A stretch of 33,760 bases of DNA from Pseudomonadota bacterium (lineage in GTDB: Bacteria > Pseudomonadota > Alphaproteobacteria > Reyranellales > Reyranellaceae): NCBI GenBank assembly GCA_018240695.1, contig JAFEFH010000024.1:1-33760 (forward strand). Reading direction: 5' to 3'. Below, one piece after another: positions 7,957 to 16,385 of this stretch. Both the position numbers and the translations under genes were made by a program. Within the stretch, counting starts at the first letter, position 1; each line of letters starts with the position of its first letter. The notes beneath the pieces were generated by a model. That model ran no database searches. It was not told where the DNA came from and saw only the letters and a list, made by a program, of their open reading frames with translations.

Positions 7957-9040
7957 CCTGCTGGCCGGGATTCCGGCCGGCGGCGAGGCACGCTTCGAGG
8001 CGGCGCTCCAACGCGAGATCGCGCGACGGCTCGATCGCCTGGCCGAGGGCGTGCAGGCCTATCGCCGGCATCCCGTCCATCGCACGCTCGAAAATCCACC
8101 GGCGGTCTGGAGCGAGGGCAACACGCGCCTGCTCGACTACGGCGCCACGCATCCCGCGGCGCGCCAGCGCGGCGCGCGCGCGGTGCTGGTGGTGCCGTCG
8201 CTGATCAACCGCTGGGAAGTGCTCGACCTCACCGCCGAGAAGAGCCTGCTGCGCGGCATGGCGGCGGAAGGCCTGCGGCCCTATCTCGTCGACTGGGGCA
8301 CGCCCGATAGCGAGGAGCGCCGCTTCGACACGACGGCCTATGTCGAGCGTCTCGAACGCATGGCGGCCTTCCTCGCCCGTCGGGCGCGGCGCGCGCCGGC
8401 GGTGATGGGCTACTGCATGGGCGGCACGCTCACCGTGGCGCTGGCGGCGCGCCAGCCGCGCAAGGTGGCGGGCCTCGCGCTGCTCGCCGCGCCGTGGGAC
8501 TTCCATGCCGACAAGACGGGACACGCGTTCCTGCTGTCGGCGGGACCGATGCTGGCCAAGCTCGCCGACACCGCAGGCGAACTGCCGGTCGACATCCTGC
8601 AAACCTTGTTCTGGTCGCTCGATCCGTGGCTCGCGGTGAAGAAGTTCGGCCGCTTCCTCGGCATGGACCCCGAGAGCGAGCACGCGCGCGAGTTCGTGCT
8701 GCTGGAGGACTGGCTGAACGAGGGCGCACCGCTGGCGGGTCCCGTCGCGCGCGACTGCCTGATCGGCTGGTACGGCGACAATCTCACCGGCACCGGCCAG
8801 TGGATCGTGGGCGGCAAGAAGATCGTGCCGCACAAGATCGCGCGGCCGGCGCTGGTGATGATCCCGTCGGGCGACCGCATCGTGCCGCCGCTGTCGGCCG
8901 CGGCGCTCGCCGATCCCAAGCGCGGCCTAAAGAATGCCACGCGCCGCGACGTGCCGCTCGGCCATATCGGCATGGTGGTGAGCGGCCGTGCGCGCGAGCT
9001 GTGCTGGACGCCGCTGATCGGCTGGCTGAAGGCGCTATGA
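7874..9040 (+). CDS. Poly(3-hydroxyalkanoate) synthase-like alpha/beta hydrolase (class III-like PhaC)
   Basis: 388 residues. The lipase-like box has Cys in place of Ser, GYCMGG (C181 nucleophile), the signature of PHA synthases. The catalytic Asp is in PSGDRIVP (D334) and the His in PLGHIGMV (H364). ALLAAPWDFHA (about 203-212) and the DWG segment (140-142) also match PhaC. Length fits class III PhaC (about 355-390), whereas class I has about 590. It polymerises (R)-3-hydroxyacyl-CoA on the PHA granule. The start is ATG 7874, the only ATG/GTG/TTG in frame ahead of the conserved helix; this makes the first 28 codons overlap the preceding gene. A CTG at 7958 is the alternative. The lytTR gene follows with an ATGA overlap. 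Confidence 0.82.
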   Translation: MTWASSESAWQLWKNGSPSSRQGSPAADLLAGIPAGGEARFEAALQREIARRLDRLAEGVQAYRRHPVHRTLENPPAVWSEGNTRLLDYGATHPAARQRGARAVLVVPSLINRWEVLDLTAEKSLLRGMAAEGLRPYLVDWGTPDSEERRFDTTAYVERLERMAAFLARRARRAPAVMGYCMGGTLTVALAARQPRKVAGLALLAAPWDFHADKTGHAFLLSAGPMLAKLADTAGELPVDILQTLFWSLDPWLAVKKFGRFLGMDPESEHAREFVLLEDWLNEGAPLAGPVARDCLIGWYGDNLTGTGQWIVGGKKIVPHKIARPALVMIPSGDRIVPPLSAAALADPKRGLKNATRRDVPLGHIGMVVSGRARELCWTPLIGWLKAL

Positions 9041-9870
9041 CGGCGGTGCGCGAGGATTCCTGGCGTTGGAAGATCCCGGCGGCCTGGGCCGCGATCCTGA
9101 TCGTGTCGTGCCTCACCCAGTCCTACATCACGGTGATCGACGACGCGCGGCGCGGGCGGATCACGCCGTTCGACTGGTCCTTCGCGGTGCAGGCGACCAG
9201 CCATATCGTGGTCGCGGCGCTGGTGCCCGCCGTCTACTGGATGCAGCGCCGCTTTCCCGTGACGCGGCCACGCAACATCGCCGTGCACGCCGTAGCGCTG
9301 GTCGTGTTCAGCATCGTGCACACGCTCGGCATGGCGCTGCTGCGGCGGCTGTGGTTCGTCGACATCCTCGGCCAGCCGTTCCACTTTCCGATCACGCTCG
9401 AACGGCTGGGCTACGAGTTCAGCAAGGACATCTTCACCTACTTCGTGATGAACGCCGGCGTCATCGCGATGGACTATCTGCGCCAGCGGCAGAAGCCACC
9501 GGGTGCGGCGCCGGTCCCGGCCGCTTCCGCGCCGCCGGAGCGCTTTGCGGTCCGCAAGCGCGGCGGCAGCGAGGTCATGGTCGACGTGGCCGACATCGAC
9601 TGGGTCGAGGCGTCGGGCAACTACGCCATCCTGCATGTCGGCGGCGAGACCTTCGAGATCCGCTCCTCGCTTGCCCGGCTGGAAGGTGAGCTCGACCCGA
9701 AGCGCTTCGTGCGGGTCCACAAGTCGCATCTCGTTAACATCGCGCGGGTGGCCGAAGTCGTGCCGTGGGTCAGCGGCGACTGGCGCCTGCGGTTGCAGGA
9801 CGGCGCCGAGCTGAACCTGAGCCGCCGCTACCGCGCCCGGTTCGAGGCGCTGGCGCCGGTGAAGGCCTGA
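9037..9870 (+). CDS. Membrane-anchored LytTR-family transcriptional regulator
   Basis: 277 residues. Four hydrophobic segments (about 13-31, 52-70, 80-102, 131-148) form a membrane sensor half. After an Ala/Pro linker (about 152-168) comes a LytTR DNA-binding domain (170-272) with the typical DIDWVEASGNYAILHV, the RSSLARLEGELDPKRFVRVHKSHLVN core and ELNLSRRYRARF end. LytTR domains usually bind paired direct repeats about two helical turns apart. The start overlaps the stop of the PhaC-like gene (ATGA), so the two are translationally coupled. No receiver domain or histidine kinase is present, so the signal is probably sensed in the membrane. The repeat array right after its stop codon is the likely target. 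Confidence 0.88.
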   Translation: MTAVREDSWRWKIPAAWAAILIVSCLTQSYITVIDDARRGRITPFDWSFAVQATSHIVVAALVPAVYWMQRRFPVTRPRNIAVHAVALVVFSIVHTLGMALLRRLWFVDILGQPFHFPITLERLGYEFSKDIFTYFVMNAGVIAMDYLRQRQKPPGAAPVPAASAPPERFAVRKRGGSEVMVDVADIDWVEASGNYAILHVGGETFEIRSSLARLEGELDPKRFVRVHKSHLVNIARVAEVVPWVSGDWRLRLQDGAELNLSRRYRARFEALAPVKA

Positions 9871-9925
9871 CCGGACGTCCCATCCGTCGCGCCGGTCGTC
9901 CCATGGGGCGCGCCGGTCGTCACAA
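9871..9925 (+). promoter_or_regulatory. Triple 21-bp-spaced direct repeat, candidate LytTR operator
   Basis: Three 13-bp copies start at 9871 (CCGGACGTCCCAT), 9892 (CCGGTCGTCCCAT) and 9913 (CCGGTCGTCACAA). The period is exactly 21 bp, two turns of DNA, as for LytTR sites. The core CCGGTCGTC differs by one base from the AlgR (LytTR family) consensus CCGTTCGTC. The array begins directly after the lytTR stop codon and ends 66 nt before the flavoenzyme ATG, just upstream of where a promoter would lie (weak -10 candidate TATCCG, 9954-9959). Confidence 0.6.
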
Positions 9926-9991
9926 AATCCGCTCGAAACAGGGCGTTGGCGGCTATCCGGTGGCCCGTCACACTCTGTCCGGGAGCCCGCC

Positions 9992-11776
9992 ATGATCCGT
10001 CGTCGCCTGCTGCAAGCTGCCGCCTGCCTGCCCGTCGTGGGAACGTCTGCGCAGGCCCAGACCGCGCCGTTCAAGCGGGTGCGGCCGGGCGAGCCGGGCT
10101 GGCCCTCCGAGGCGCAGTGGCAGGAGCTGAAGGCCAGGGTCGGCGGCCAGCTCGCGGCGGTGCAGTCGCCGCTCGACGCCTGCAAGGGCGCCGATCAGGC
10201 GGCGTGCGATGCCGTCTTCAAGCAGTTCAAGAACCCCTATTTCATCCGCGACAATCCCGCGTTGACCCAGACCACCGGCTGGGCCGAGGCCTGGGCATCG
10301 AAGCCCAGCGCCTACGTCGTCGATGCGCGCAGTGCCGCCGATGTGGCGGCGGCCGTGAACTTCGCGCGCGAGCACCGGCTGCGCCTCGTGGTGCGCGGTG
10401 GCGGACATTCCTATCAGGGCACGTCGAACGCGCCGGACTCGCTGCTCGTGCGCACACGGCCGATGGACAGGATCGAGCTGCACGACGCGTTCGTGGGGCA
10501 GGGCTGCACCGACGCGCCGCAGCCAGCGGTGTCGCTGGGCGCCGGCAACATCTGGCTCAAGGCCTATGCCGCCGTGACCAAGGCCGGCCGCTACGTGCAG
10601 GGCGGCGGATGCTGCACGGTGAACGTGGGCGGTCTGATCCAGAGCGGCGGCTTCGGCAGCTTCTCGAAGAAGTTCGGCCTGGCCGCCGCCAGCCTGATCG
10701 AGGCCGAAGTCGTGACGGCCGACGGGCAGGTGCGCATCGCCAATGCCTGCACCAATCCCGATCTCTTCTGGGGCCTGAAAGGCGGCGGGGGCGGCAGCCT
10801 GGGCGTGGTCACGCGCCTCACGCTCAAGACGCATGCGCTGCCGAACTTCCTGGGCGGCGCCTTCGGCAACGTGAAGGCCAACTCCGACGAGGCCTACAAG
10901 CGATTGATCGCCGAGTTCATGGCCTTCTATCGCGACAAGCTGTTCAATCCGAATTGGGGCGAGTCGGTGCGCTTCCGGCGCGACAACGTCCTCGACATCG
11001 AGATGGTCTTCCAAGGCCTCGACCAGGCCGCCGCGCAGGCGACGTGGAAGCCGTTCGTCGACTGGGTGACGGCGCATGCGAGCGACTATTCGTTCGTCGC
11101 GCCGCTGATGGTGCTGGCCGCGCCGGCGCACTTCTTCTGGGATGCCGCGTTCCTAAAGGCCAACATTCCGTCGGTCATCCGCTCCGACGACCGGCCGGGC
11201 GCGCCGGCCGACGCGATCTACTGGGCGGGCAATGTCGGCGAGGCCGGCTGGTTCCTGCACAACTACGAATCGGCGTGGCTGCCGCAGGGGCTGCTGGACG
11301 CCGCGCGCCGCGCGAGCTTGGTCGACGCGTTGTTCGCCGCCTCGCGCAAATGGTCGATCCAGTTGCACTTCAACAAGGGTCTGGCCGGTGCCCCGCCCGA
11401 GGCGCTCGCGGCGGCGCGCGAGACGGCGATGAACCCATCCGTGCTCGACGCCTTCGCGCTGGCCATCGTCTCGGCCTCCGGCGCGCCCGCTTTCGCGGGC
11501 TTCGCCGGCCACGAACCCGATCTCGCACGGGCCAAGCGCGAAGCCGCCGCGGTCAGCGCCTGCCTGGCCGAAGTGACCAAACTCGCCCCGGACAATGGCG
11601 CCTACGTCTCGGAATCGAGCTATTTCCAGAAGGATTGGCCGACCGCCTATTGGGGCCCCAACTACGGCCGTTTGCGTGCCGTTAAGCAGAAATACGACCC
11701 CGACGGCCTGTTCTTCGTGCACAACGGCGTGGGCAGCGACGAGTGGAGCCCCGACGGTTTCAGCCGGTTGCCCTAG
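9992..11776 (+). CDS. Exported FAD-linked oxidoreductase, berberine bridge enzyme (BBE)-like
   Basis: 594 residues. The N-terminus MIRRRLLQAAACLPVV...AQA has twin arginines and a cleavage site after about residue 23, so export by Tat is likely. The PCMH-type FAD domain has VVRGGGHSYQG, where H139 is the expected 8-alpha FAD attachment, and YVQGGGCCTVNVGG, where C207 aligns with the second FAD-linking Cys of BBE; flavin may be bicovalent. FWGLKGGGGGSLGVVT follows. The C-terminal BBE segment is NYGRLRAVKQKYDPDGLF. Such enzymes oxidise alcohols, sugars or alkaloids with O2; the substrate is unknown. It is larger than many relatives (about 450-500), with extra N-terminal sequence (24-90). The upstream repeat array suggests control by the LytTR protein. 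Confidence 0.85.
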   Translation: MIRRRLLQAAACLPVVGTSAQAQTAPFKRVRPGEPGWPSEAQWQELKARVGGQLAAVQSPLDACKGADQAACDAVFKQFKNPYFIRDNPALTQTTGWAEAWASKPSAYVVDARSAADVAAAVNFAREHRLRLVVRGGGHSYQGTSNAPDSLLVRTRPMDRIELHDAFVGQGCTDAPQPAVSLGAGNIWLKAYAAVTKAGRYVQGGGCCTVNVGGLIQSGGFGSFSKKFGLAAASLIEAEVVTADGQVRIANACTNPDLFWGLKGGGGGSLGVVTRLTLKTHALPNFLGGAFGNVKANSDEAYKRLIAEFMAFYRDKLFNPNWGESVRFRRDNVLDIEMVFQGLDQAAAQATWKPFVDWVTAHASDYSFVAPLMVLAAPAHFFWDAAFLKANIPSVIRSDDRPGAPADAIYWAGNVGEAGWFLHNYESAWLPQGLLDAARRASLVDALFAASRKWSIQLHFNKGLAGAPPEALAAARETAMNPSVLDAFALAIVSASGAPAFAGFAGHEPDLARAKREAAAVSACLAEVTKLAPDNGAYVSESSYFQKDWPTAYWGPNYGRLRAVKQKYDPDGLFFVHNGVGSDEWSPDGFSRLP

Positions 11777-11795
11777 GGGACGGCCGGTCTATAAC
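11768..11795 (+). promoter_or_regulatory. Candidate promoter of phaA
   Basis: TTGCCC at 11768-11773 and TATAAC at 11790-11795 are separated by 16 bp. The -35 overlaps the last codons of the flavoenzyme gene. An AGGAG site at 11819-11823 lies 7 nt before the phaA ATG. Confidence 0.5.
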
Positions 11796-11830
11796 ATCGG
11801 CCTCAAGGGCGGCCTTTCAGGAGAAGTTCA

Positions 11831-13009
<1,179 letters not shown>

Positions 13010-13045
13010 GACGGCAATAGCCGGCGGTTGCCGGATAGAGCGGGT

Positions 13046-13093
13046 ATCGGGGGCTCCCTAGGTTCGTGGAATGCGAGCCCAGGAGCCCCCGAT
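13046..13093 (+). promoter_or_regulatory. Inverted repeat that buries the MFS gene ribosome-binding site and start
   Basis: ATCGGGGGCTCC (13046-13057) and GGAGCCCCCGAT (13082-13093) are perfect 12-bp reverse complements with a 24-nt loop. The right arm contains most of the AGGAG Shine-Dalgarno (13081-13085) and the first two bases of the ATG at 13092. In RNA this would be a very stable hairpin blocking initiation. There is no T tract after it, so it is not a classical terminator. A DNA operator is the alternative reading. Confidence 0.65.
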
Positions 13094-14327
13094 GTCTTTC
13101 AAGGAACAGGAAACGATGCTGCCGGCGACCTTCAATCGCCTGGTCTGGTCGAACCTCGTCGCGCAGTCGGCCGAGCAGATCGCGCTCGCCGCCGCGCCGA
13201 TCGTGGCGGTGCTGCTGCTGGGGGCAGGTGAGGGCGCCACGGGCGCGTTGCAGACCGCGCTCACCTTGCCGTTCGTGCTGTTCGCCATTCCCGCCGGCCT
13301 GATGGCCGATCGCATGAAGCGCCGCCGCCTGATGGCCGCGGCCGAGGCGCTGCGCGCCGGCGCGCTGCTGGCCATCCTGCTGGCGATCGTGACGGGCACG
13401 CTCACCCTCTGGCTGCTCGCGCTGCTGGGCTTCGTCGCGGTCTGCGGCACCGTGGTCTACAGCGTTGCAGGCCCCGCGCTGGTGCCGTCGATGGTGTCGC
13501 CGCAGTCGCTGCCGGCCGCCAATGCCCGCATCGAATTGGGACGCACGGTGGCCTTCGCGGCCGGCCCGGCGCTGGGCGGCCTGCTGGTCGGCTGGATCGG
13601 CGCGGGCCCGGCCTTCGGGTTTGCGGCCGCGCTCTCCATCGTCGCGGTCGTCCTGCTCTCGGGCATCGTCGAGCCGGCGCGCGAGCCGAAGCCGCGTCGC
13701 CATCCCTGGCAGGAGATCAAGGAAGGCGCCTCGTTCGTCTTCCATCACGAACTGCTGCGGCCGGTCTTCGTCACGCAATTCATCTTCAATACCGCCTGGT
13801 TCCTGATCCAGTCGGTGTTCGTGCCCTATGGCGTGCATAAGCTCGGCCTGTCGGCGGCGGGTATCGGCATCGTGCTCGGCACCTACGGCATCGGCATGGT
13901 GGTGGGCGCGCTGTGCGCGACCCGCATCCTGCGGGTCGTCTCCTTCGGCACCGTCGTGGGCCTCGGCCCGGTGGCCGGGCTGATGGCCGCCATCGTGATG
14001 GCGCTGACCACCGTGTTCCCGACGCCGCTGCTGGCGGGCCTCAGCTTCTTCCTGTTGGGCGCCGGTCCGATCCTCTGGGTCATCAGCACCACGACCTTGC
14101 GCCAGTCGGTGACGCCGCCCAGCCTGCTGGGCCGAGTCTCGGCCATCAACATCATGGCCTATGGCGCCCGGCCGCTGGGTGCGGGCCTCGGTGCCCTCGT
14201 GGGCGGCCTCTACGGCGCGGAGACCTGCCTCTATCTCGCGGTCGCGGGCTTCGCGATCCAGGCGCTGGTCATCTGGATGTCGCGGGCCGTCGCCTTGCCG
14301 CGCCAGCCGGAGATGGCCTGCGACTGA
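13092..14327 (+). CDS. Major facilitator superfamily transporter (drug-exporter-like)
   Basis: 411 residues with about 12 hydrophobic segments. The loop 2-3 signature GLMADRMKRRRLM (about 69-81) is the MFS motif A, and the central cytoplasmic loop EPAREPKPRRHPWQEIKEG (about 196-214) divides the two halves. It resembles the MFS_3/EntS-like group of proton-driven exporters; the substrate is unknown. ATG 13092 is chosen because AGGAG lies 6 nt ahead; ATG 13071, in the loop of the inverted repeat, would add seven residues and avoid the hairpin. It lies between phaA and phaB on the same strand, 41 nt before phaB. A link to PHA metabolism is not established. Confidence 0.85.
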   Translation: MSFKEQETMLPATFNRLVWSNLVAQSAEQIALAAAPIVAVLLLGAGEGATGALQTALTLPFVLFAIPAGLMADRMKRRRLMAAAEALRAGALLAILLAIVTGTLTLWLLALLGFVAVCGTVVYSVAGPALVPSMVSPQSLPAANARIELGRTVAFAAGPALGGLLVGWIGAGPAFGFAAALSIVAVVLLSGIVEPAREPKPRRHPWQEIKEGASFVFHHELLRPVFVTQFIFNTAWFLIQSVFVPYGVHKLGLSAAGIGIVLGTYGIGMVVGALCATRILRVVSFGTVVGLGPVAGLMAAIVMALTTVFPTPLLAGLSFFLLGAGPILWVISTTTLRQSVTPPSLLGRVSAINIMAYGARPLGAGLGALVGGLYGAETCLYLAVAGFAIQALVIWMSRAVALPRQPEMACD

Positions 14328-14368
14328 TTTCCGGCTAGAGTGTCCGTCCAGAGCCAAGGGAGGACATA

Positions 14369-15094
14369 ATGGCCGGAAGAGTTGCACTGGTGACGGGCGG
14401 CACGCGTGGTATCGGCGCGGCGATCTCGCGGATGCTGAAGCTGCGCGGCTACAACGTCGCCGCCAACTACGCGGGTAACGACGTGGCGGCCGCCGCCTTC
14501 AAGGACGACACCGGCATCGCCGTCTACAAGTTCGACGTCAGCGACTACGAGGCGGTGAAGGCCGCGATGGCGCAGATCGAGAAGGATCTCGGTCCCGTCG
14601 AGATCGTCGTCAACAATGCCGGCATCACCCGCGATTCCACGATGCGCAAGCTCGACCGCGGCATGTGGGACGCCGTCATCGACACCAATCTCGGCTCCTG
14701 CTTCAACGTCTGCAAGGCGGCGTGGGACGGCATGAACGCGCGCGGATTCGGCCGCGTCGTCAATATCGGTTCGATCAACGGCCAGGGCGGCCAGTACGGC
14801 CAGGTCAACTACGCCGCGGCCAAGTCGGGCATCCACGGCTTCACCAAGGCGCTTGCCCAGGAAGGCGCGGCCAAGGGCATCACCGTCAACGCCATCGCGC
14901 CGGGCTACACCGACACCGACATGGTCTCGGCGGTGCCGCCCAACGTGCTGGAGAAGATCGTGGCCAAGATCCCGGTCGGACGGCTCGGCAAGGCCGACGA
15001 GATCGCGCGCGGTGTGCTGTTTCTCATCGCGGACGATGCCGGCTTCATCACCGGCTCGACCCTGTCGATCAACGGCGGCCAGCACATGTACTGA
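14369..15094 (+). CDS. phaB: Acetoacetyl-CoA reductase
   Basis: 241 residues, a short-chain dehydrogenase. It reduces acetoacetyl-CoA to (R)-3-hydroxybutyryl-CoA with NADPH, giving the PHB monomer. The cofactor motif is GGTRGIG (10-16) and the NNAG motif lies at about 82-85. The catalytic S135, Y148 and K152 lie in NIGSINGQGGQYGQVNYAAAK. PGYTDTDMV (about 178-186) and the ending GSTLSINGGQHMY are typical of PhaB. A GGGAGG site (14358-14363) precedes the ATG. A TAGAGT box at 14336-14341 may be its -10 element. It could also act as FabG, but the PhaB-type ending and phaA nearby favour PHB synthesis. Confidence 0.92.
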   Translation: MAGRVALVTGGTRGIGAAISRMLKLRGYNVAANYAGNDVAAAAFKDDTGIAVYKFDVSDYEAVKAAMAQIEKDLGPVEIVVNNAGITRDSTMRKLDRGMWDAVIDTNLGSCFNVCKAAWDGMNARGFGRVVNIGSINGQGGQYGQVNYAAAKSGIHGFTKALAQEGAAKGITVNAIAPGYTDTDMVSAVPPNVLEKIVAKIPVGRLGKADEIARGVLFLIADDAGFITGSTLSINGGQHMY

Positions 15095-15123
15095 CGCCGG
15101 CGGCAGCGCGGCGATATGATGGA

Positions 15124-15150
15124 GGGCCGGCGGTGCACGCCGGTCCTTTT
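15124..15150 (+). terminator. Hairpin with T tract between phaB and the AhpD-like gene
   Basis: GGGCCGGCG (15124-15132) pairs with CGCCGGTCC (15138-15146), 9 bp with one G-U, around a GTGCA loop and followed by TTTT. It reads as a short rho-independent terminator for phaB. A TATGAT sequence just upstream (about 15115-15120) could instead be a -10 box, placing the hairpin in the leader of the next gene. Confidence 0.5.
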
Positions 15151-15168
15151 CATTTGATGGAGCCTCGC

Positions 15169-15567
15169 ATGCCCAAGCTCGTCGCCTACAAGGACATGAA
15201 CCCGCGCGCGAAGGCCGTGGTCGACGGCATCGCCCGCGCCCGCAGCATCAAGCCCGACGAGATCAACAATGTCTGGAAGGCGCTGGCCAGGCATCCCGAC
15301 GTGATGGAGCGCTTCGCCGACGAGCTGAAGATGGCGATGGGACCGGGCAAGCTCGATCCGCTCACCAAGGAGTTGGTTTATCTCGCTGTATCGATCGCCA
15401 ATCAGTGCGACTACTGCATCGCCTCGCACACCGCGATGGCAGCGAAGAAGGGCATGACCGGCGAGATGCATGAGGAGTTCATGGCGGTCGTCCTGGCCGC
15501 GCAGAAGGGCAACAAGATTGCCTCGGCCTACCGCGTGCCGGTCGACGCGGCCTTCGAGGAGAATTGA
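15169..15567 (+). CDS. AhpD-like / carboxymuconolactone decarboxylase-family protein
   Basis: 132 residues, all-helical. The active-site motif is CDYCIASH (C80, C83, H87), the CxxC...H of AhpD-type alkylhydroperoxidases. Helices before (LTKELVYLAVSIANQ) and after (HEEFMAVVLAAQKG) match the CMD fold. Such proteins are peroxidase partners or have unknown redox roles. The ATG at 15169 is preceded by GGAG at 15159-15162; an ATG four codons earlier (15157) is possible. Its stop lies 2 nt before the next gene, so it is cotranscribed with the tam-like gene. Confidence 0.85.
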   Translation: MPKLVAYKDMNPRAKAVVDGIARARSIKPDEINNVWKALARHPDVMERFADELKMAMGPGKLDPLTKELVYLAVSIANQCDYCIASHTAMAAKKGMTGEMHEEFMAVVLAAQKGNKIASAYRVPVDAAFEEN

Positions 15568-15569
15568 TC

Positions 15570-16385
15570 GTGGCCCTGAGCCCTGCCGCCGCGTCGACCA
15601 AGTGGGATGCGAACCTCTATCTGAAATTCTCCGATGCGCGCATGCGCCCCGCGATCGACCTGATGGCCCGGCTCGACCCGGCCTCTGGTCTACCGGCGGG
15701 CCGCGCGGTCTACGACCTGGGCTGCGGCGCCGGCAACATCTCGCGCCTGCTGGGCGAGCGCTTTCCCGGCACGCCGGTGATCGGCATCGACTCCTCGGAG
15801 GAGATGCTGGACAAGGCGCGTGGCCAGACCGCGGCCGGCGCGCATGTCACGTTCGAGAAGGGCGATCTCGCGCGTTTCAAGCCCTCGACGCCGCCCGCCA
15901 TCCTCTACAGCAACGCCGCCTACCAGTGGCTGCCGGGCCATATCGACATGTTCCCCGGCCTGATGCAGTGCCTGCCCTCGGGCGGCCAGCTCGCCATCCA
16001 GATGCCGCGCAACCACGACTCGCCGTCGCACGTGCTGATGCGCACGGCGGCCGAGGCGGGTCCGTGGAAGGAGAAGCTGAAGGGTGTCGGCGGCATCTCG
16101 CGCGTCGAGGAGCCGTCGCGCTACTTCGACGTACTGAAGCCTGTGTCGGCGGAACTCGACGTGTGGGAGACGATCTACCAGCAGGTGCTGACCGGCCAGG
16201 ATCCGGTGGCGCAATACACGTCGAGCACGGGCTTGCGTCCGTTCCTGGAGGCGCTCACGCCCGACGAAGGCAAGGCGTTCTACGAGACCTATGCCGCGAT
16301 GATCGCCAAGGCCTATCCGACGCGGTCCGACGGCATCACGCTGTTCCCGTTCCGCCGCCTGTTCATCGTGGCGCGCAAGGCGTGA
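15570..16385 (+). CDS. tam: Trans-aconitate 2-methyltransferase
   Basis: 271 residues. It transfers methyl from SAM to trans-aconitate, a by-product that inhibits aconitase in the TCA cycle. The opening KWDANLYLKFSDARMRPAIDL (about 11-31) is characteristic of Tam. The SAM motif is YDLGCGAGNISRLL (48-61), then GIDSSEEML (72-80) for the acidic ribose contact. NAAYQWLPGHIDMFPGL and QMPRNHDSPSHVLMR follow, as in E. coli Tam. The GTG at 15570 is chosen because GAGGAG (15556-15561) lies 8 nt upstream; a TTG at 15564 is too close to that site. It overlaps ggt by GTGA. Confidence 0.9.
   Translation: MALSPAAASTKWDANLYLKFSDARMRPAIDLMARLDPASGLPAGRAVYDLGCGAGNISRLLGERFPGTPVIGIDSSEEMLDKARGQTAAGAHVTFEKGDLARFKPSTPPAILYSNAAYQWLPGHIDMFPGLMQCLPSGGQLAIQMPRNHDSPSHVLMRTAAEAGPWKEKLKGVGGISRVEEPSRYFDVLKPVSAELDVWETIYQQVLTGQDPVAQYTSSTGLRPFLEALTPDEGKAFYETYAAMIAKAYPTRSDGITLFPFRRLFIVARKA

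Noticed and set aside
11051-11059. Exact AlgR-consensus CCGTTCGTC inside the flavoenzyme gene
   Set aside because: It is a single copy within codons for Pro-Phe-Val and shows that this 9-mer occurs by chance. Only the 21-bp phased array at 9871 is treated as a site.
13013-13034. CGGCAA...TTGCCG inverted repeat after phaA
   Set aside because: Short stem with no T tract; it could be a weak terminator but cannot be supported.
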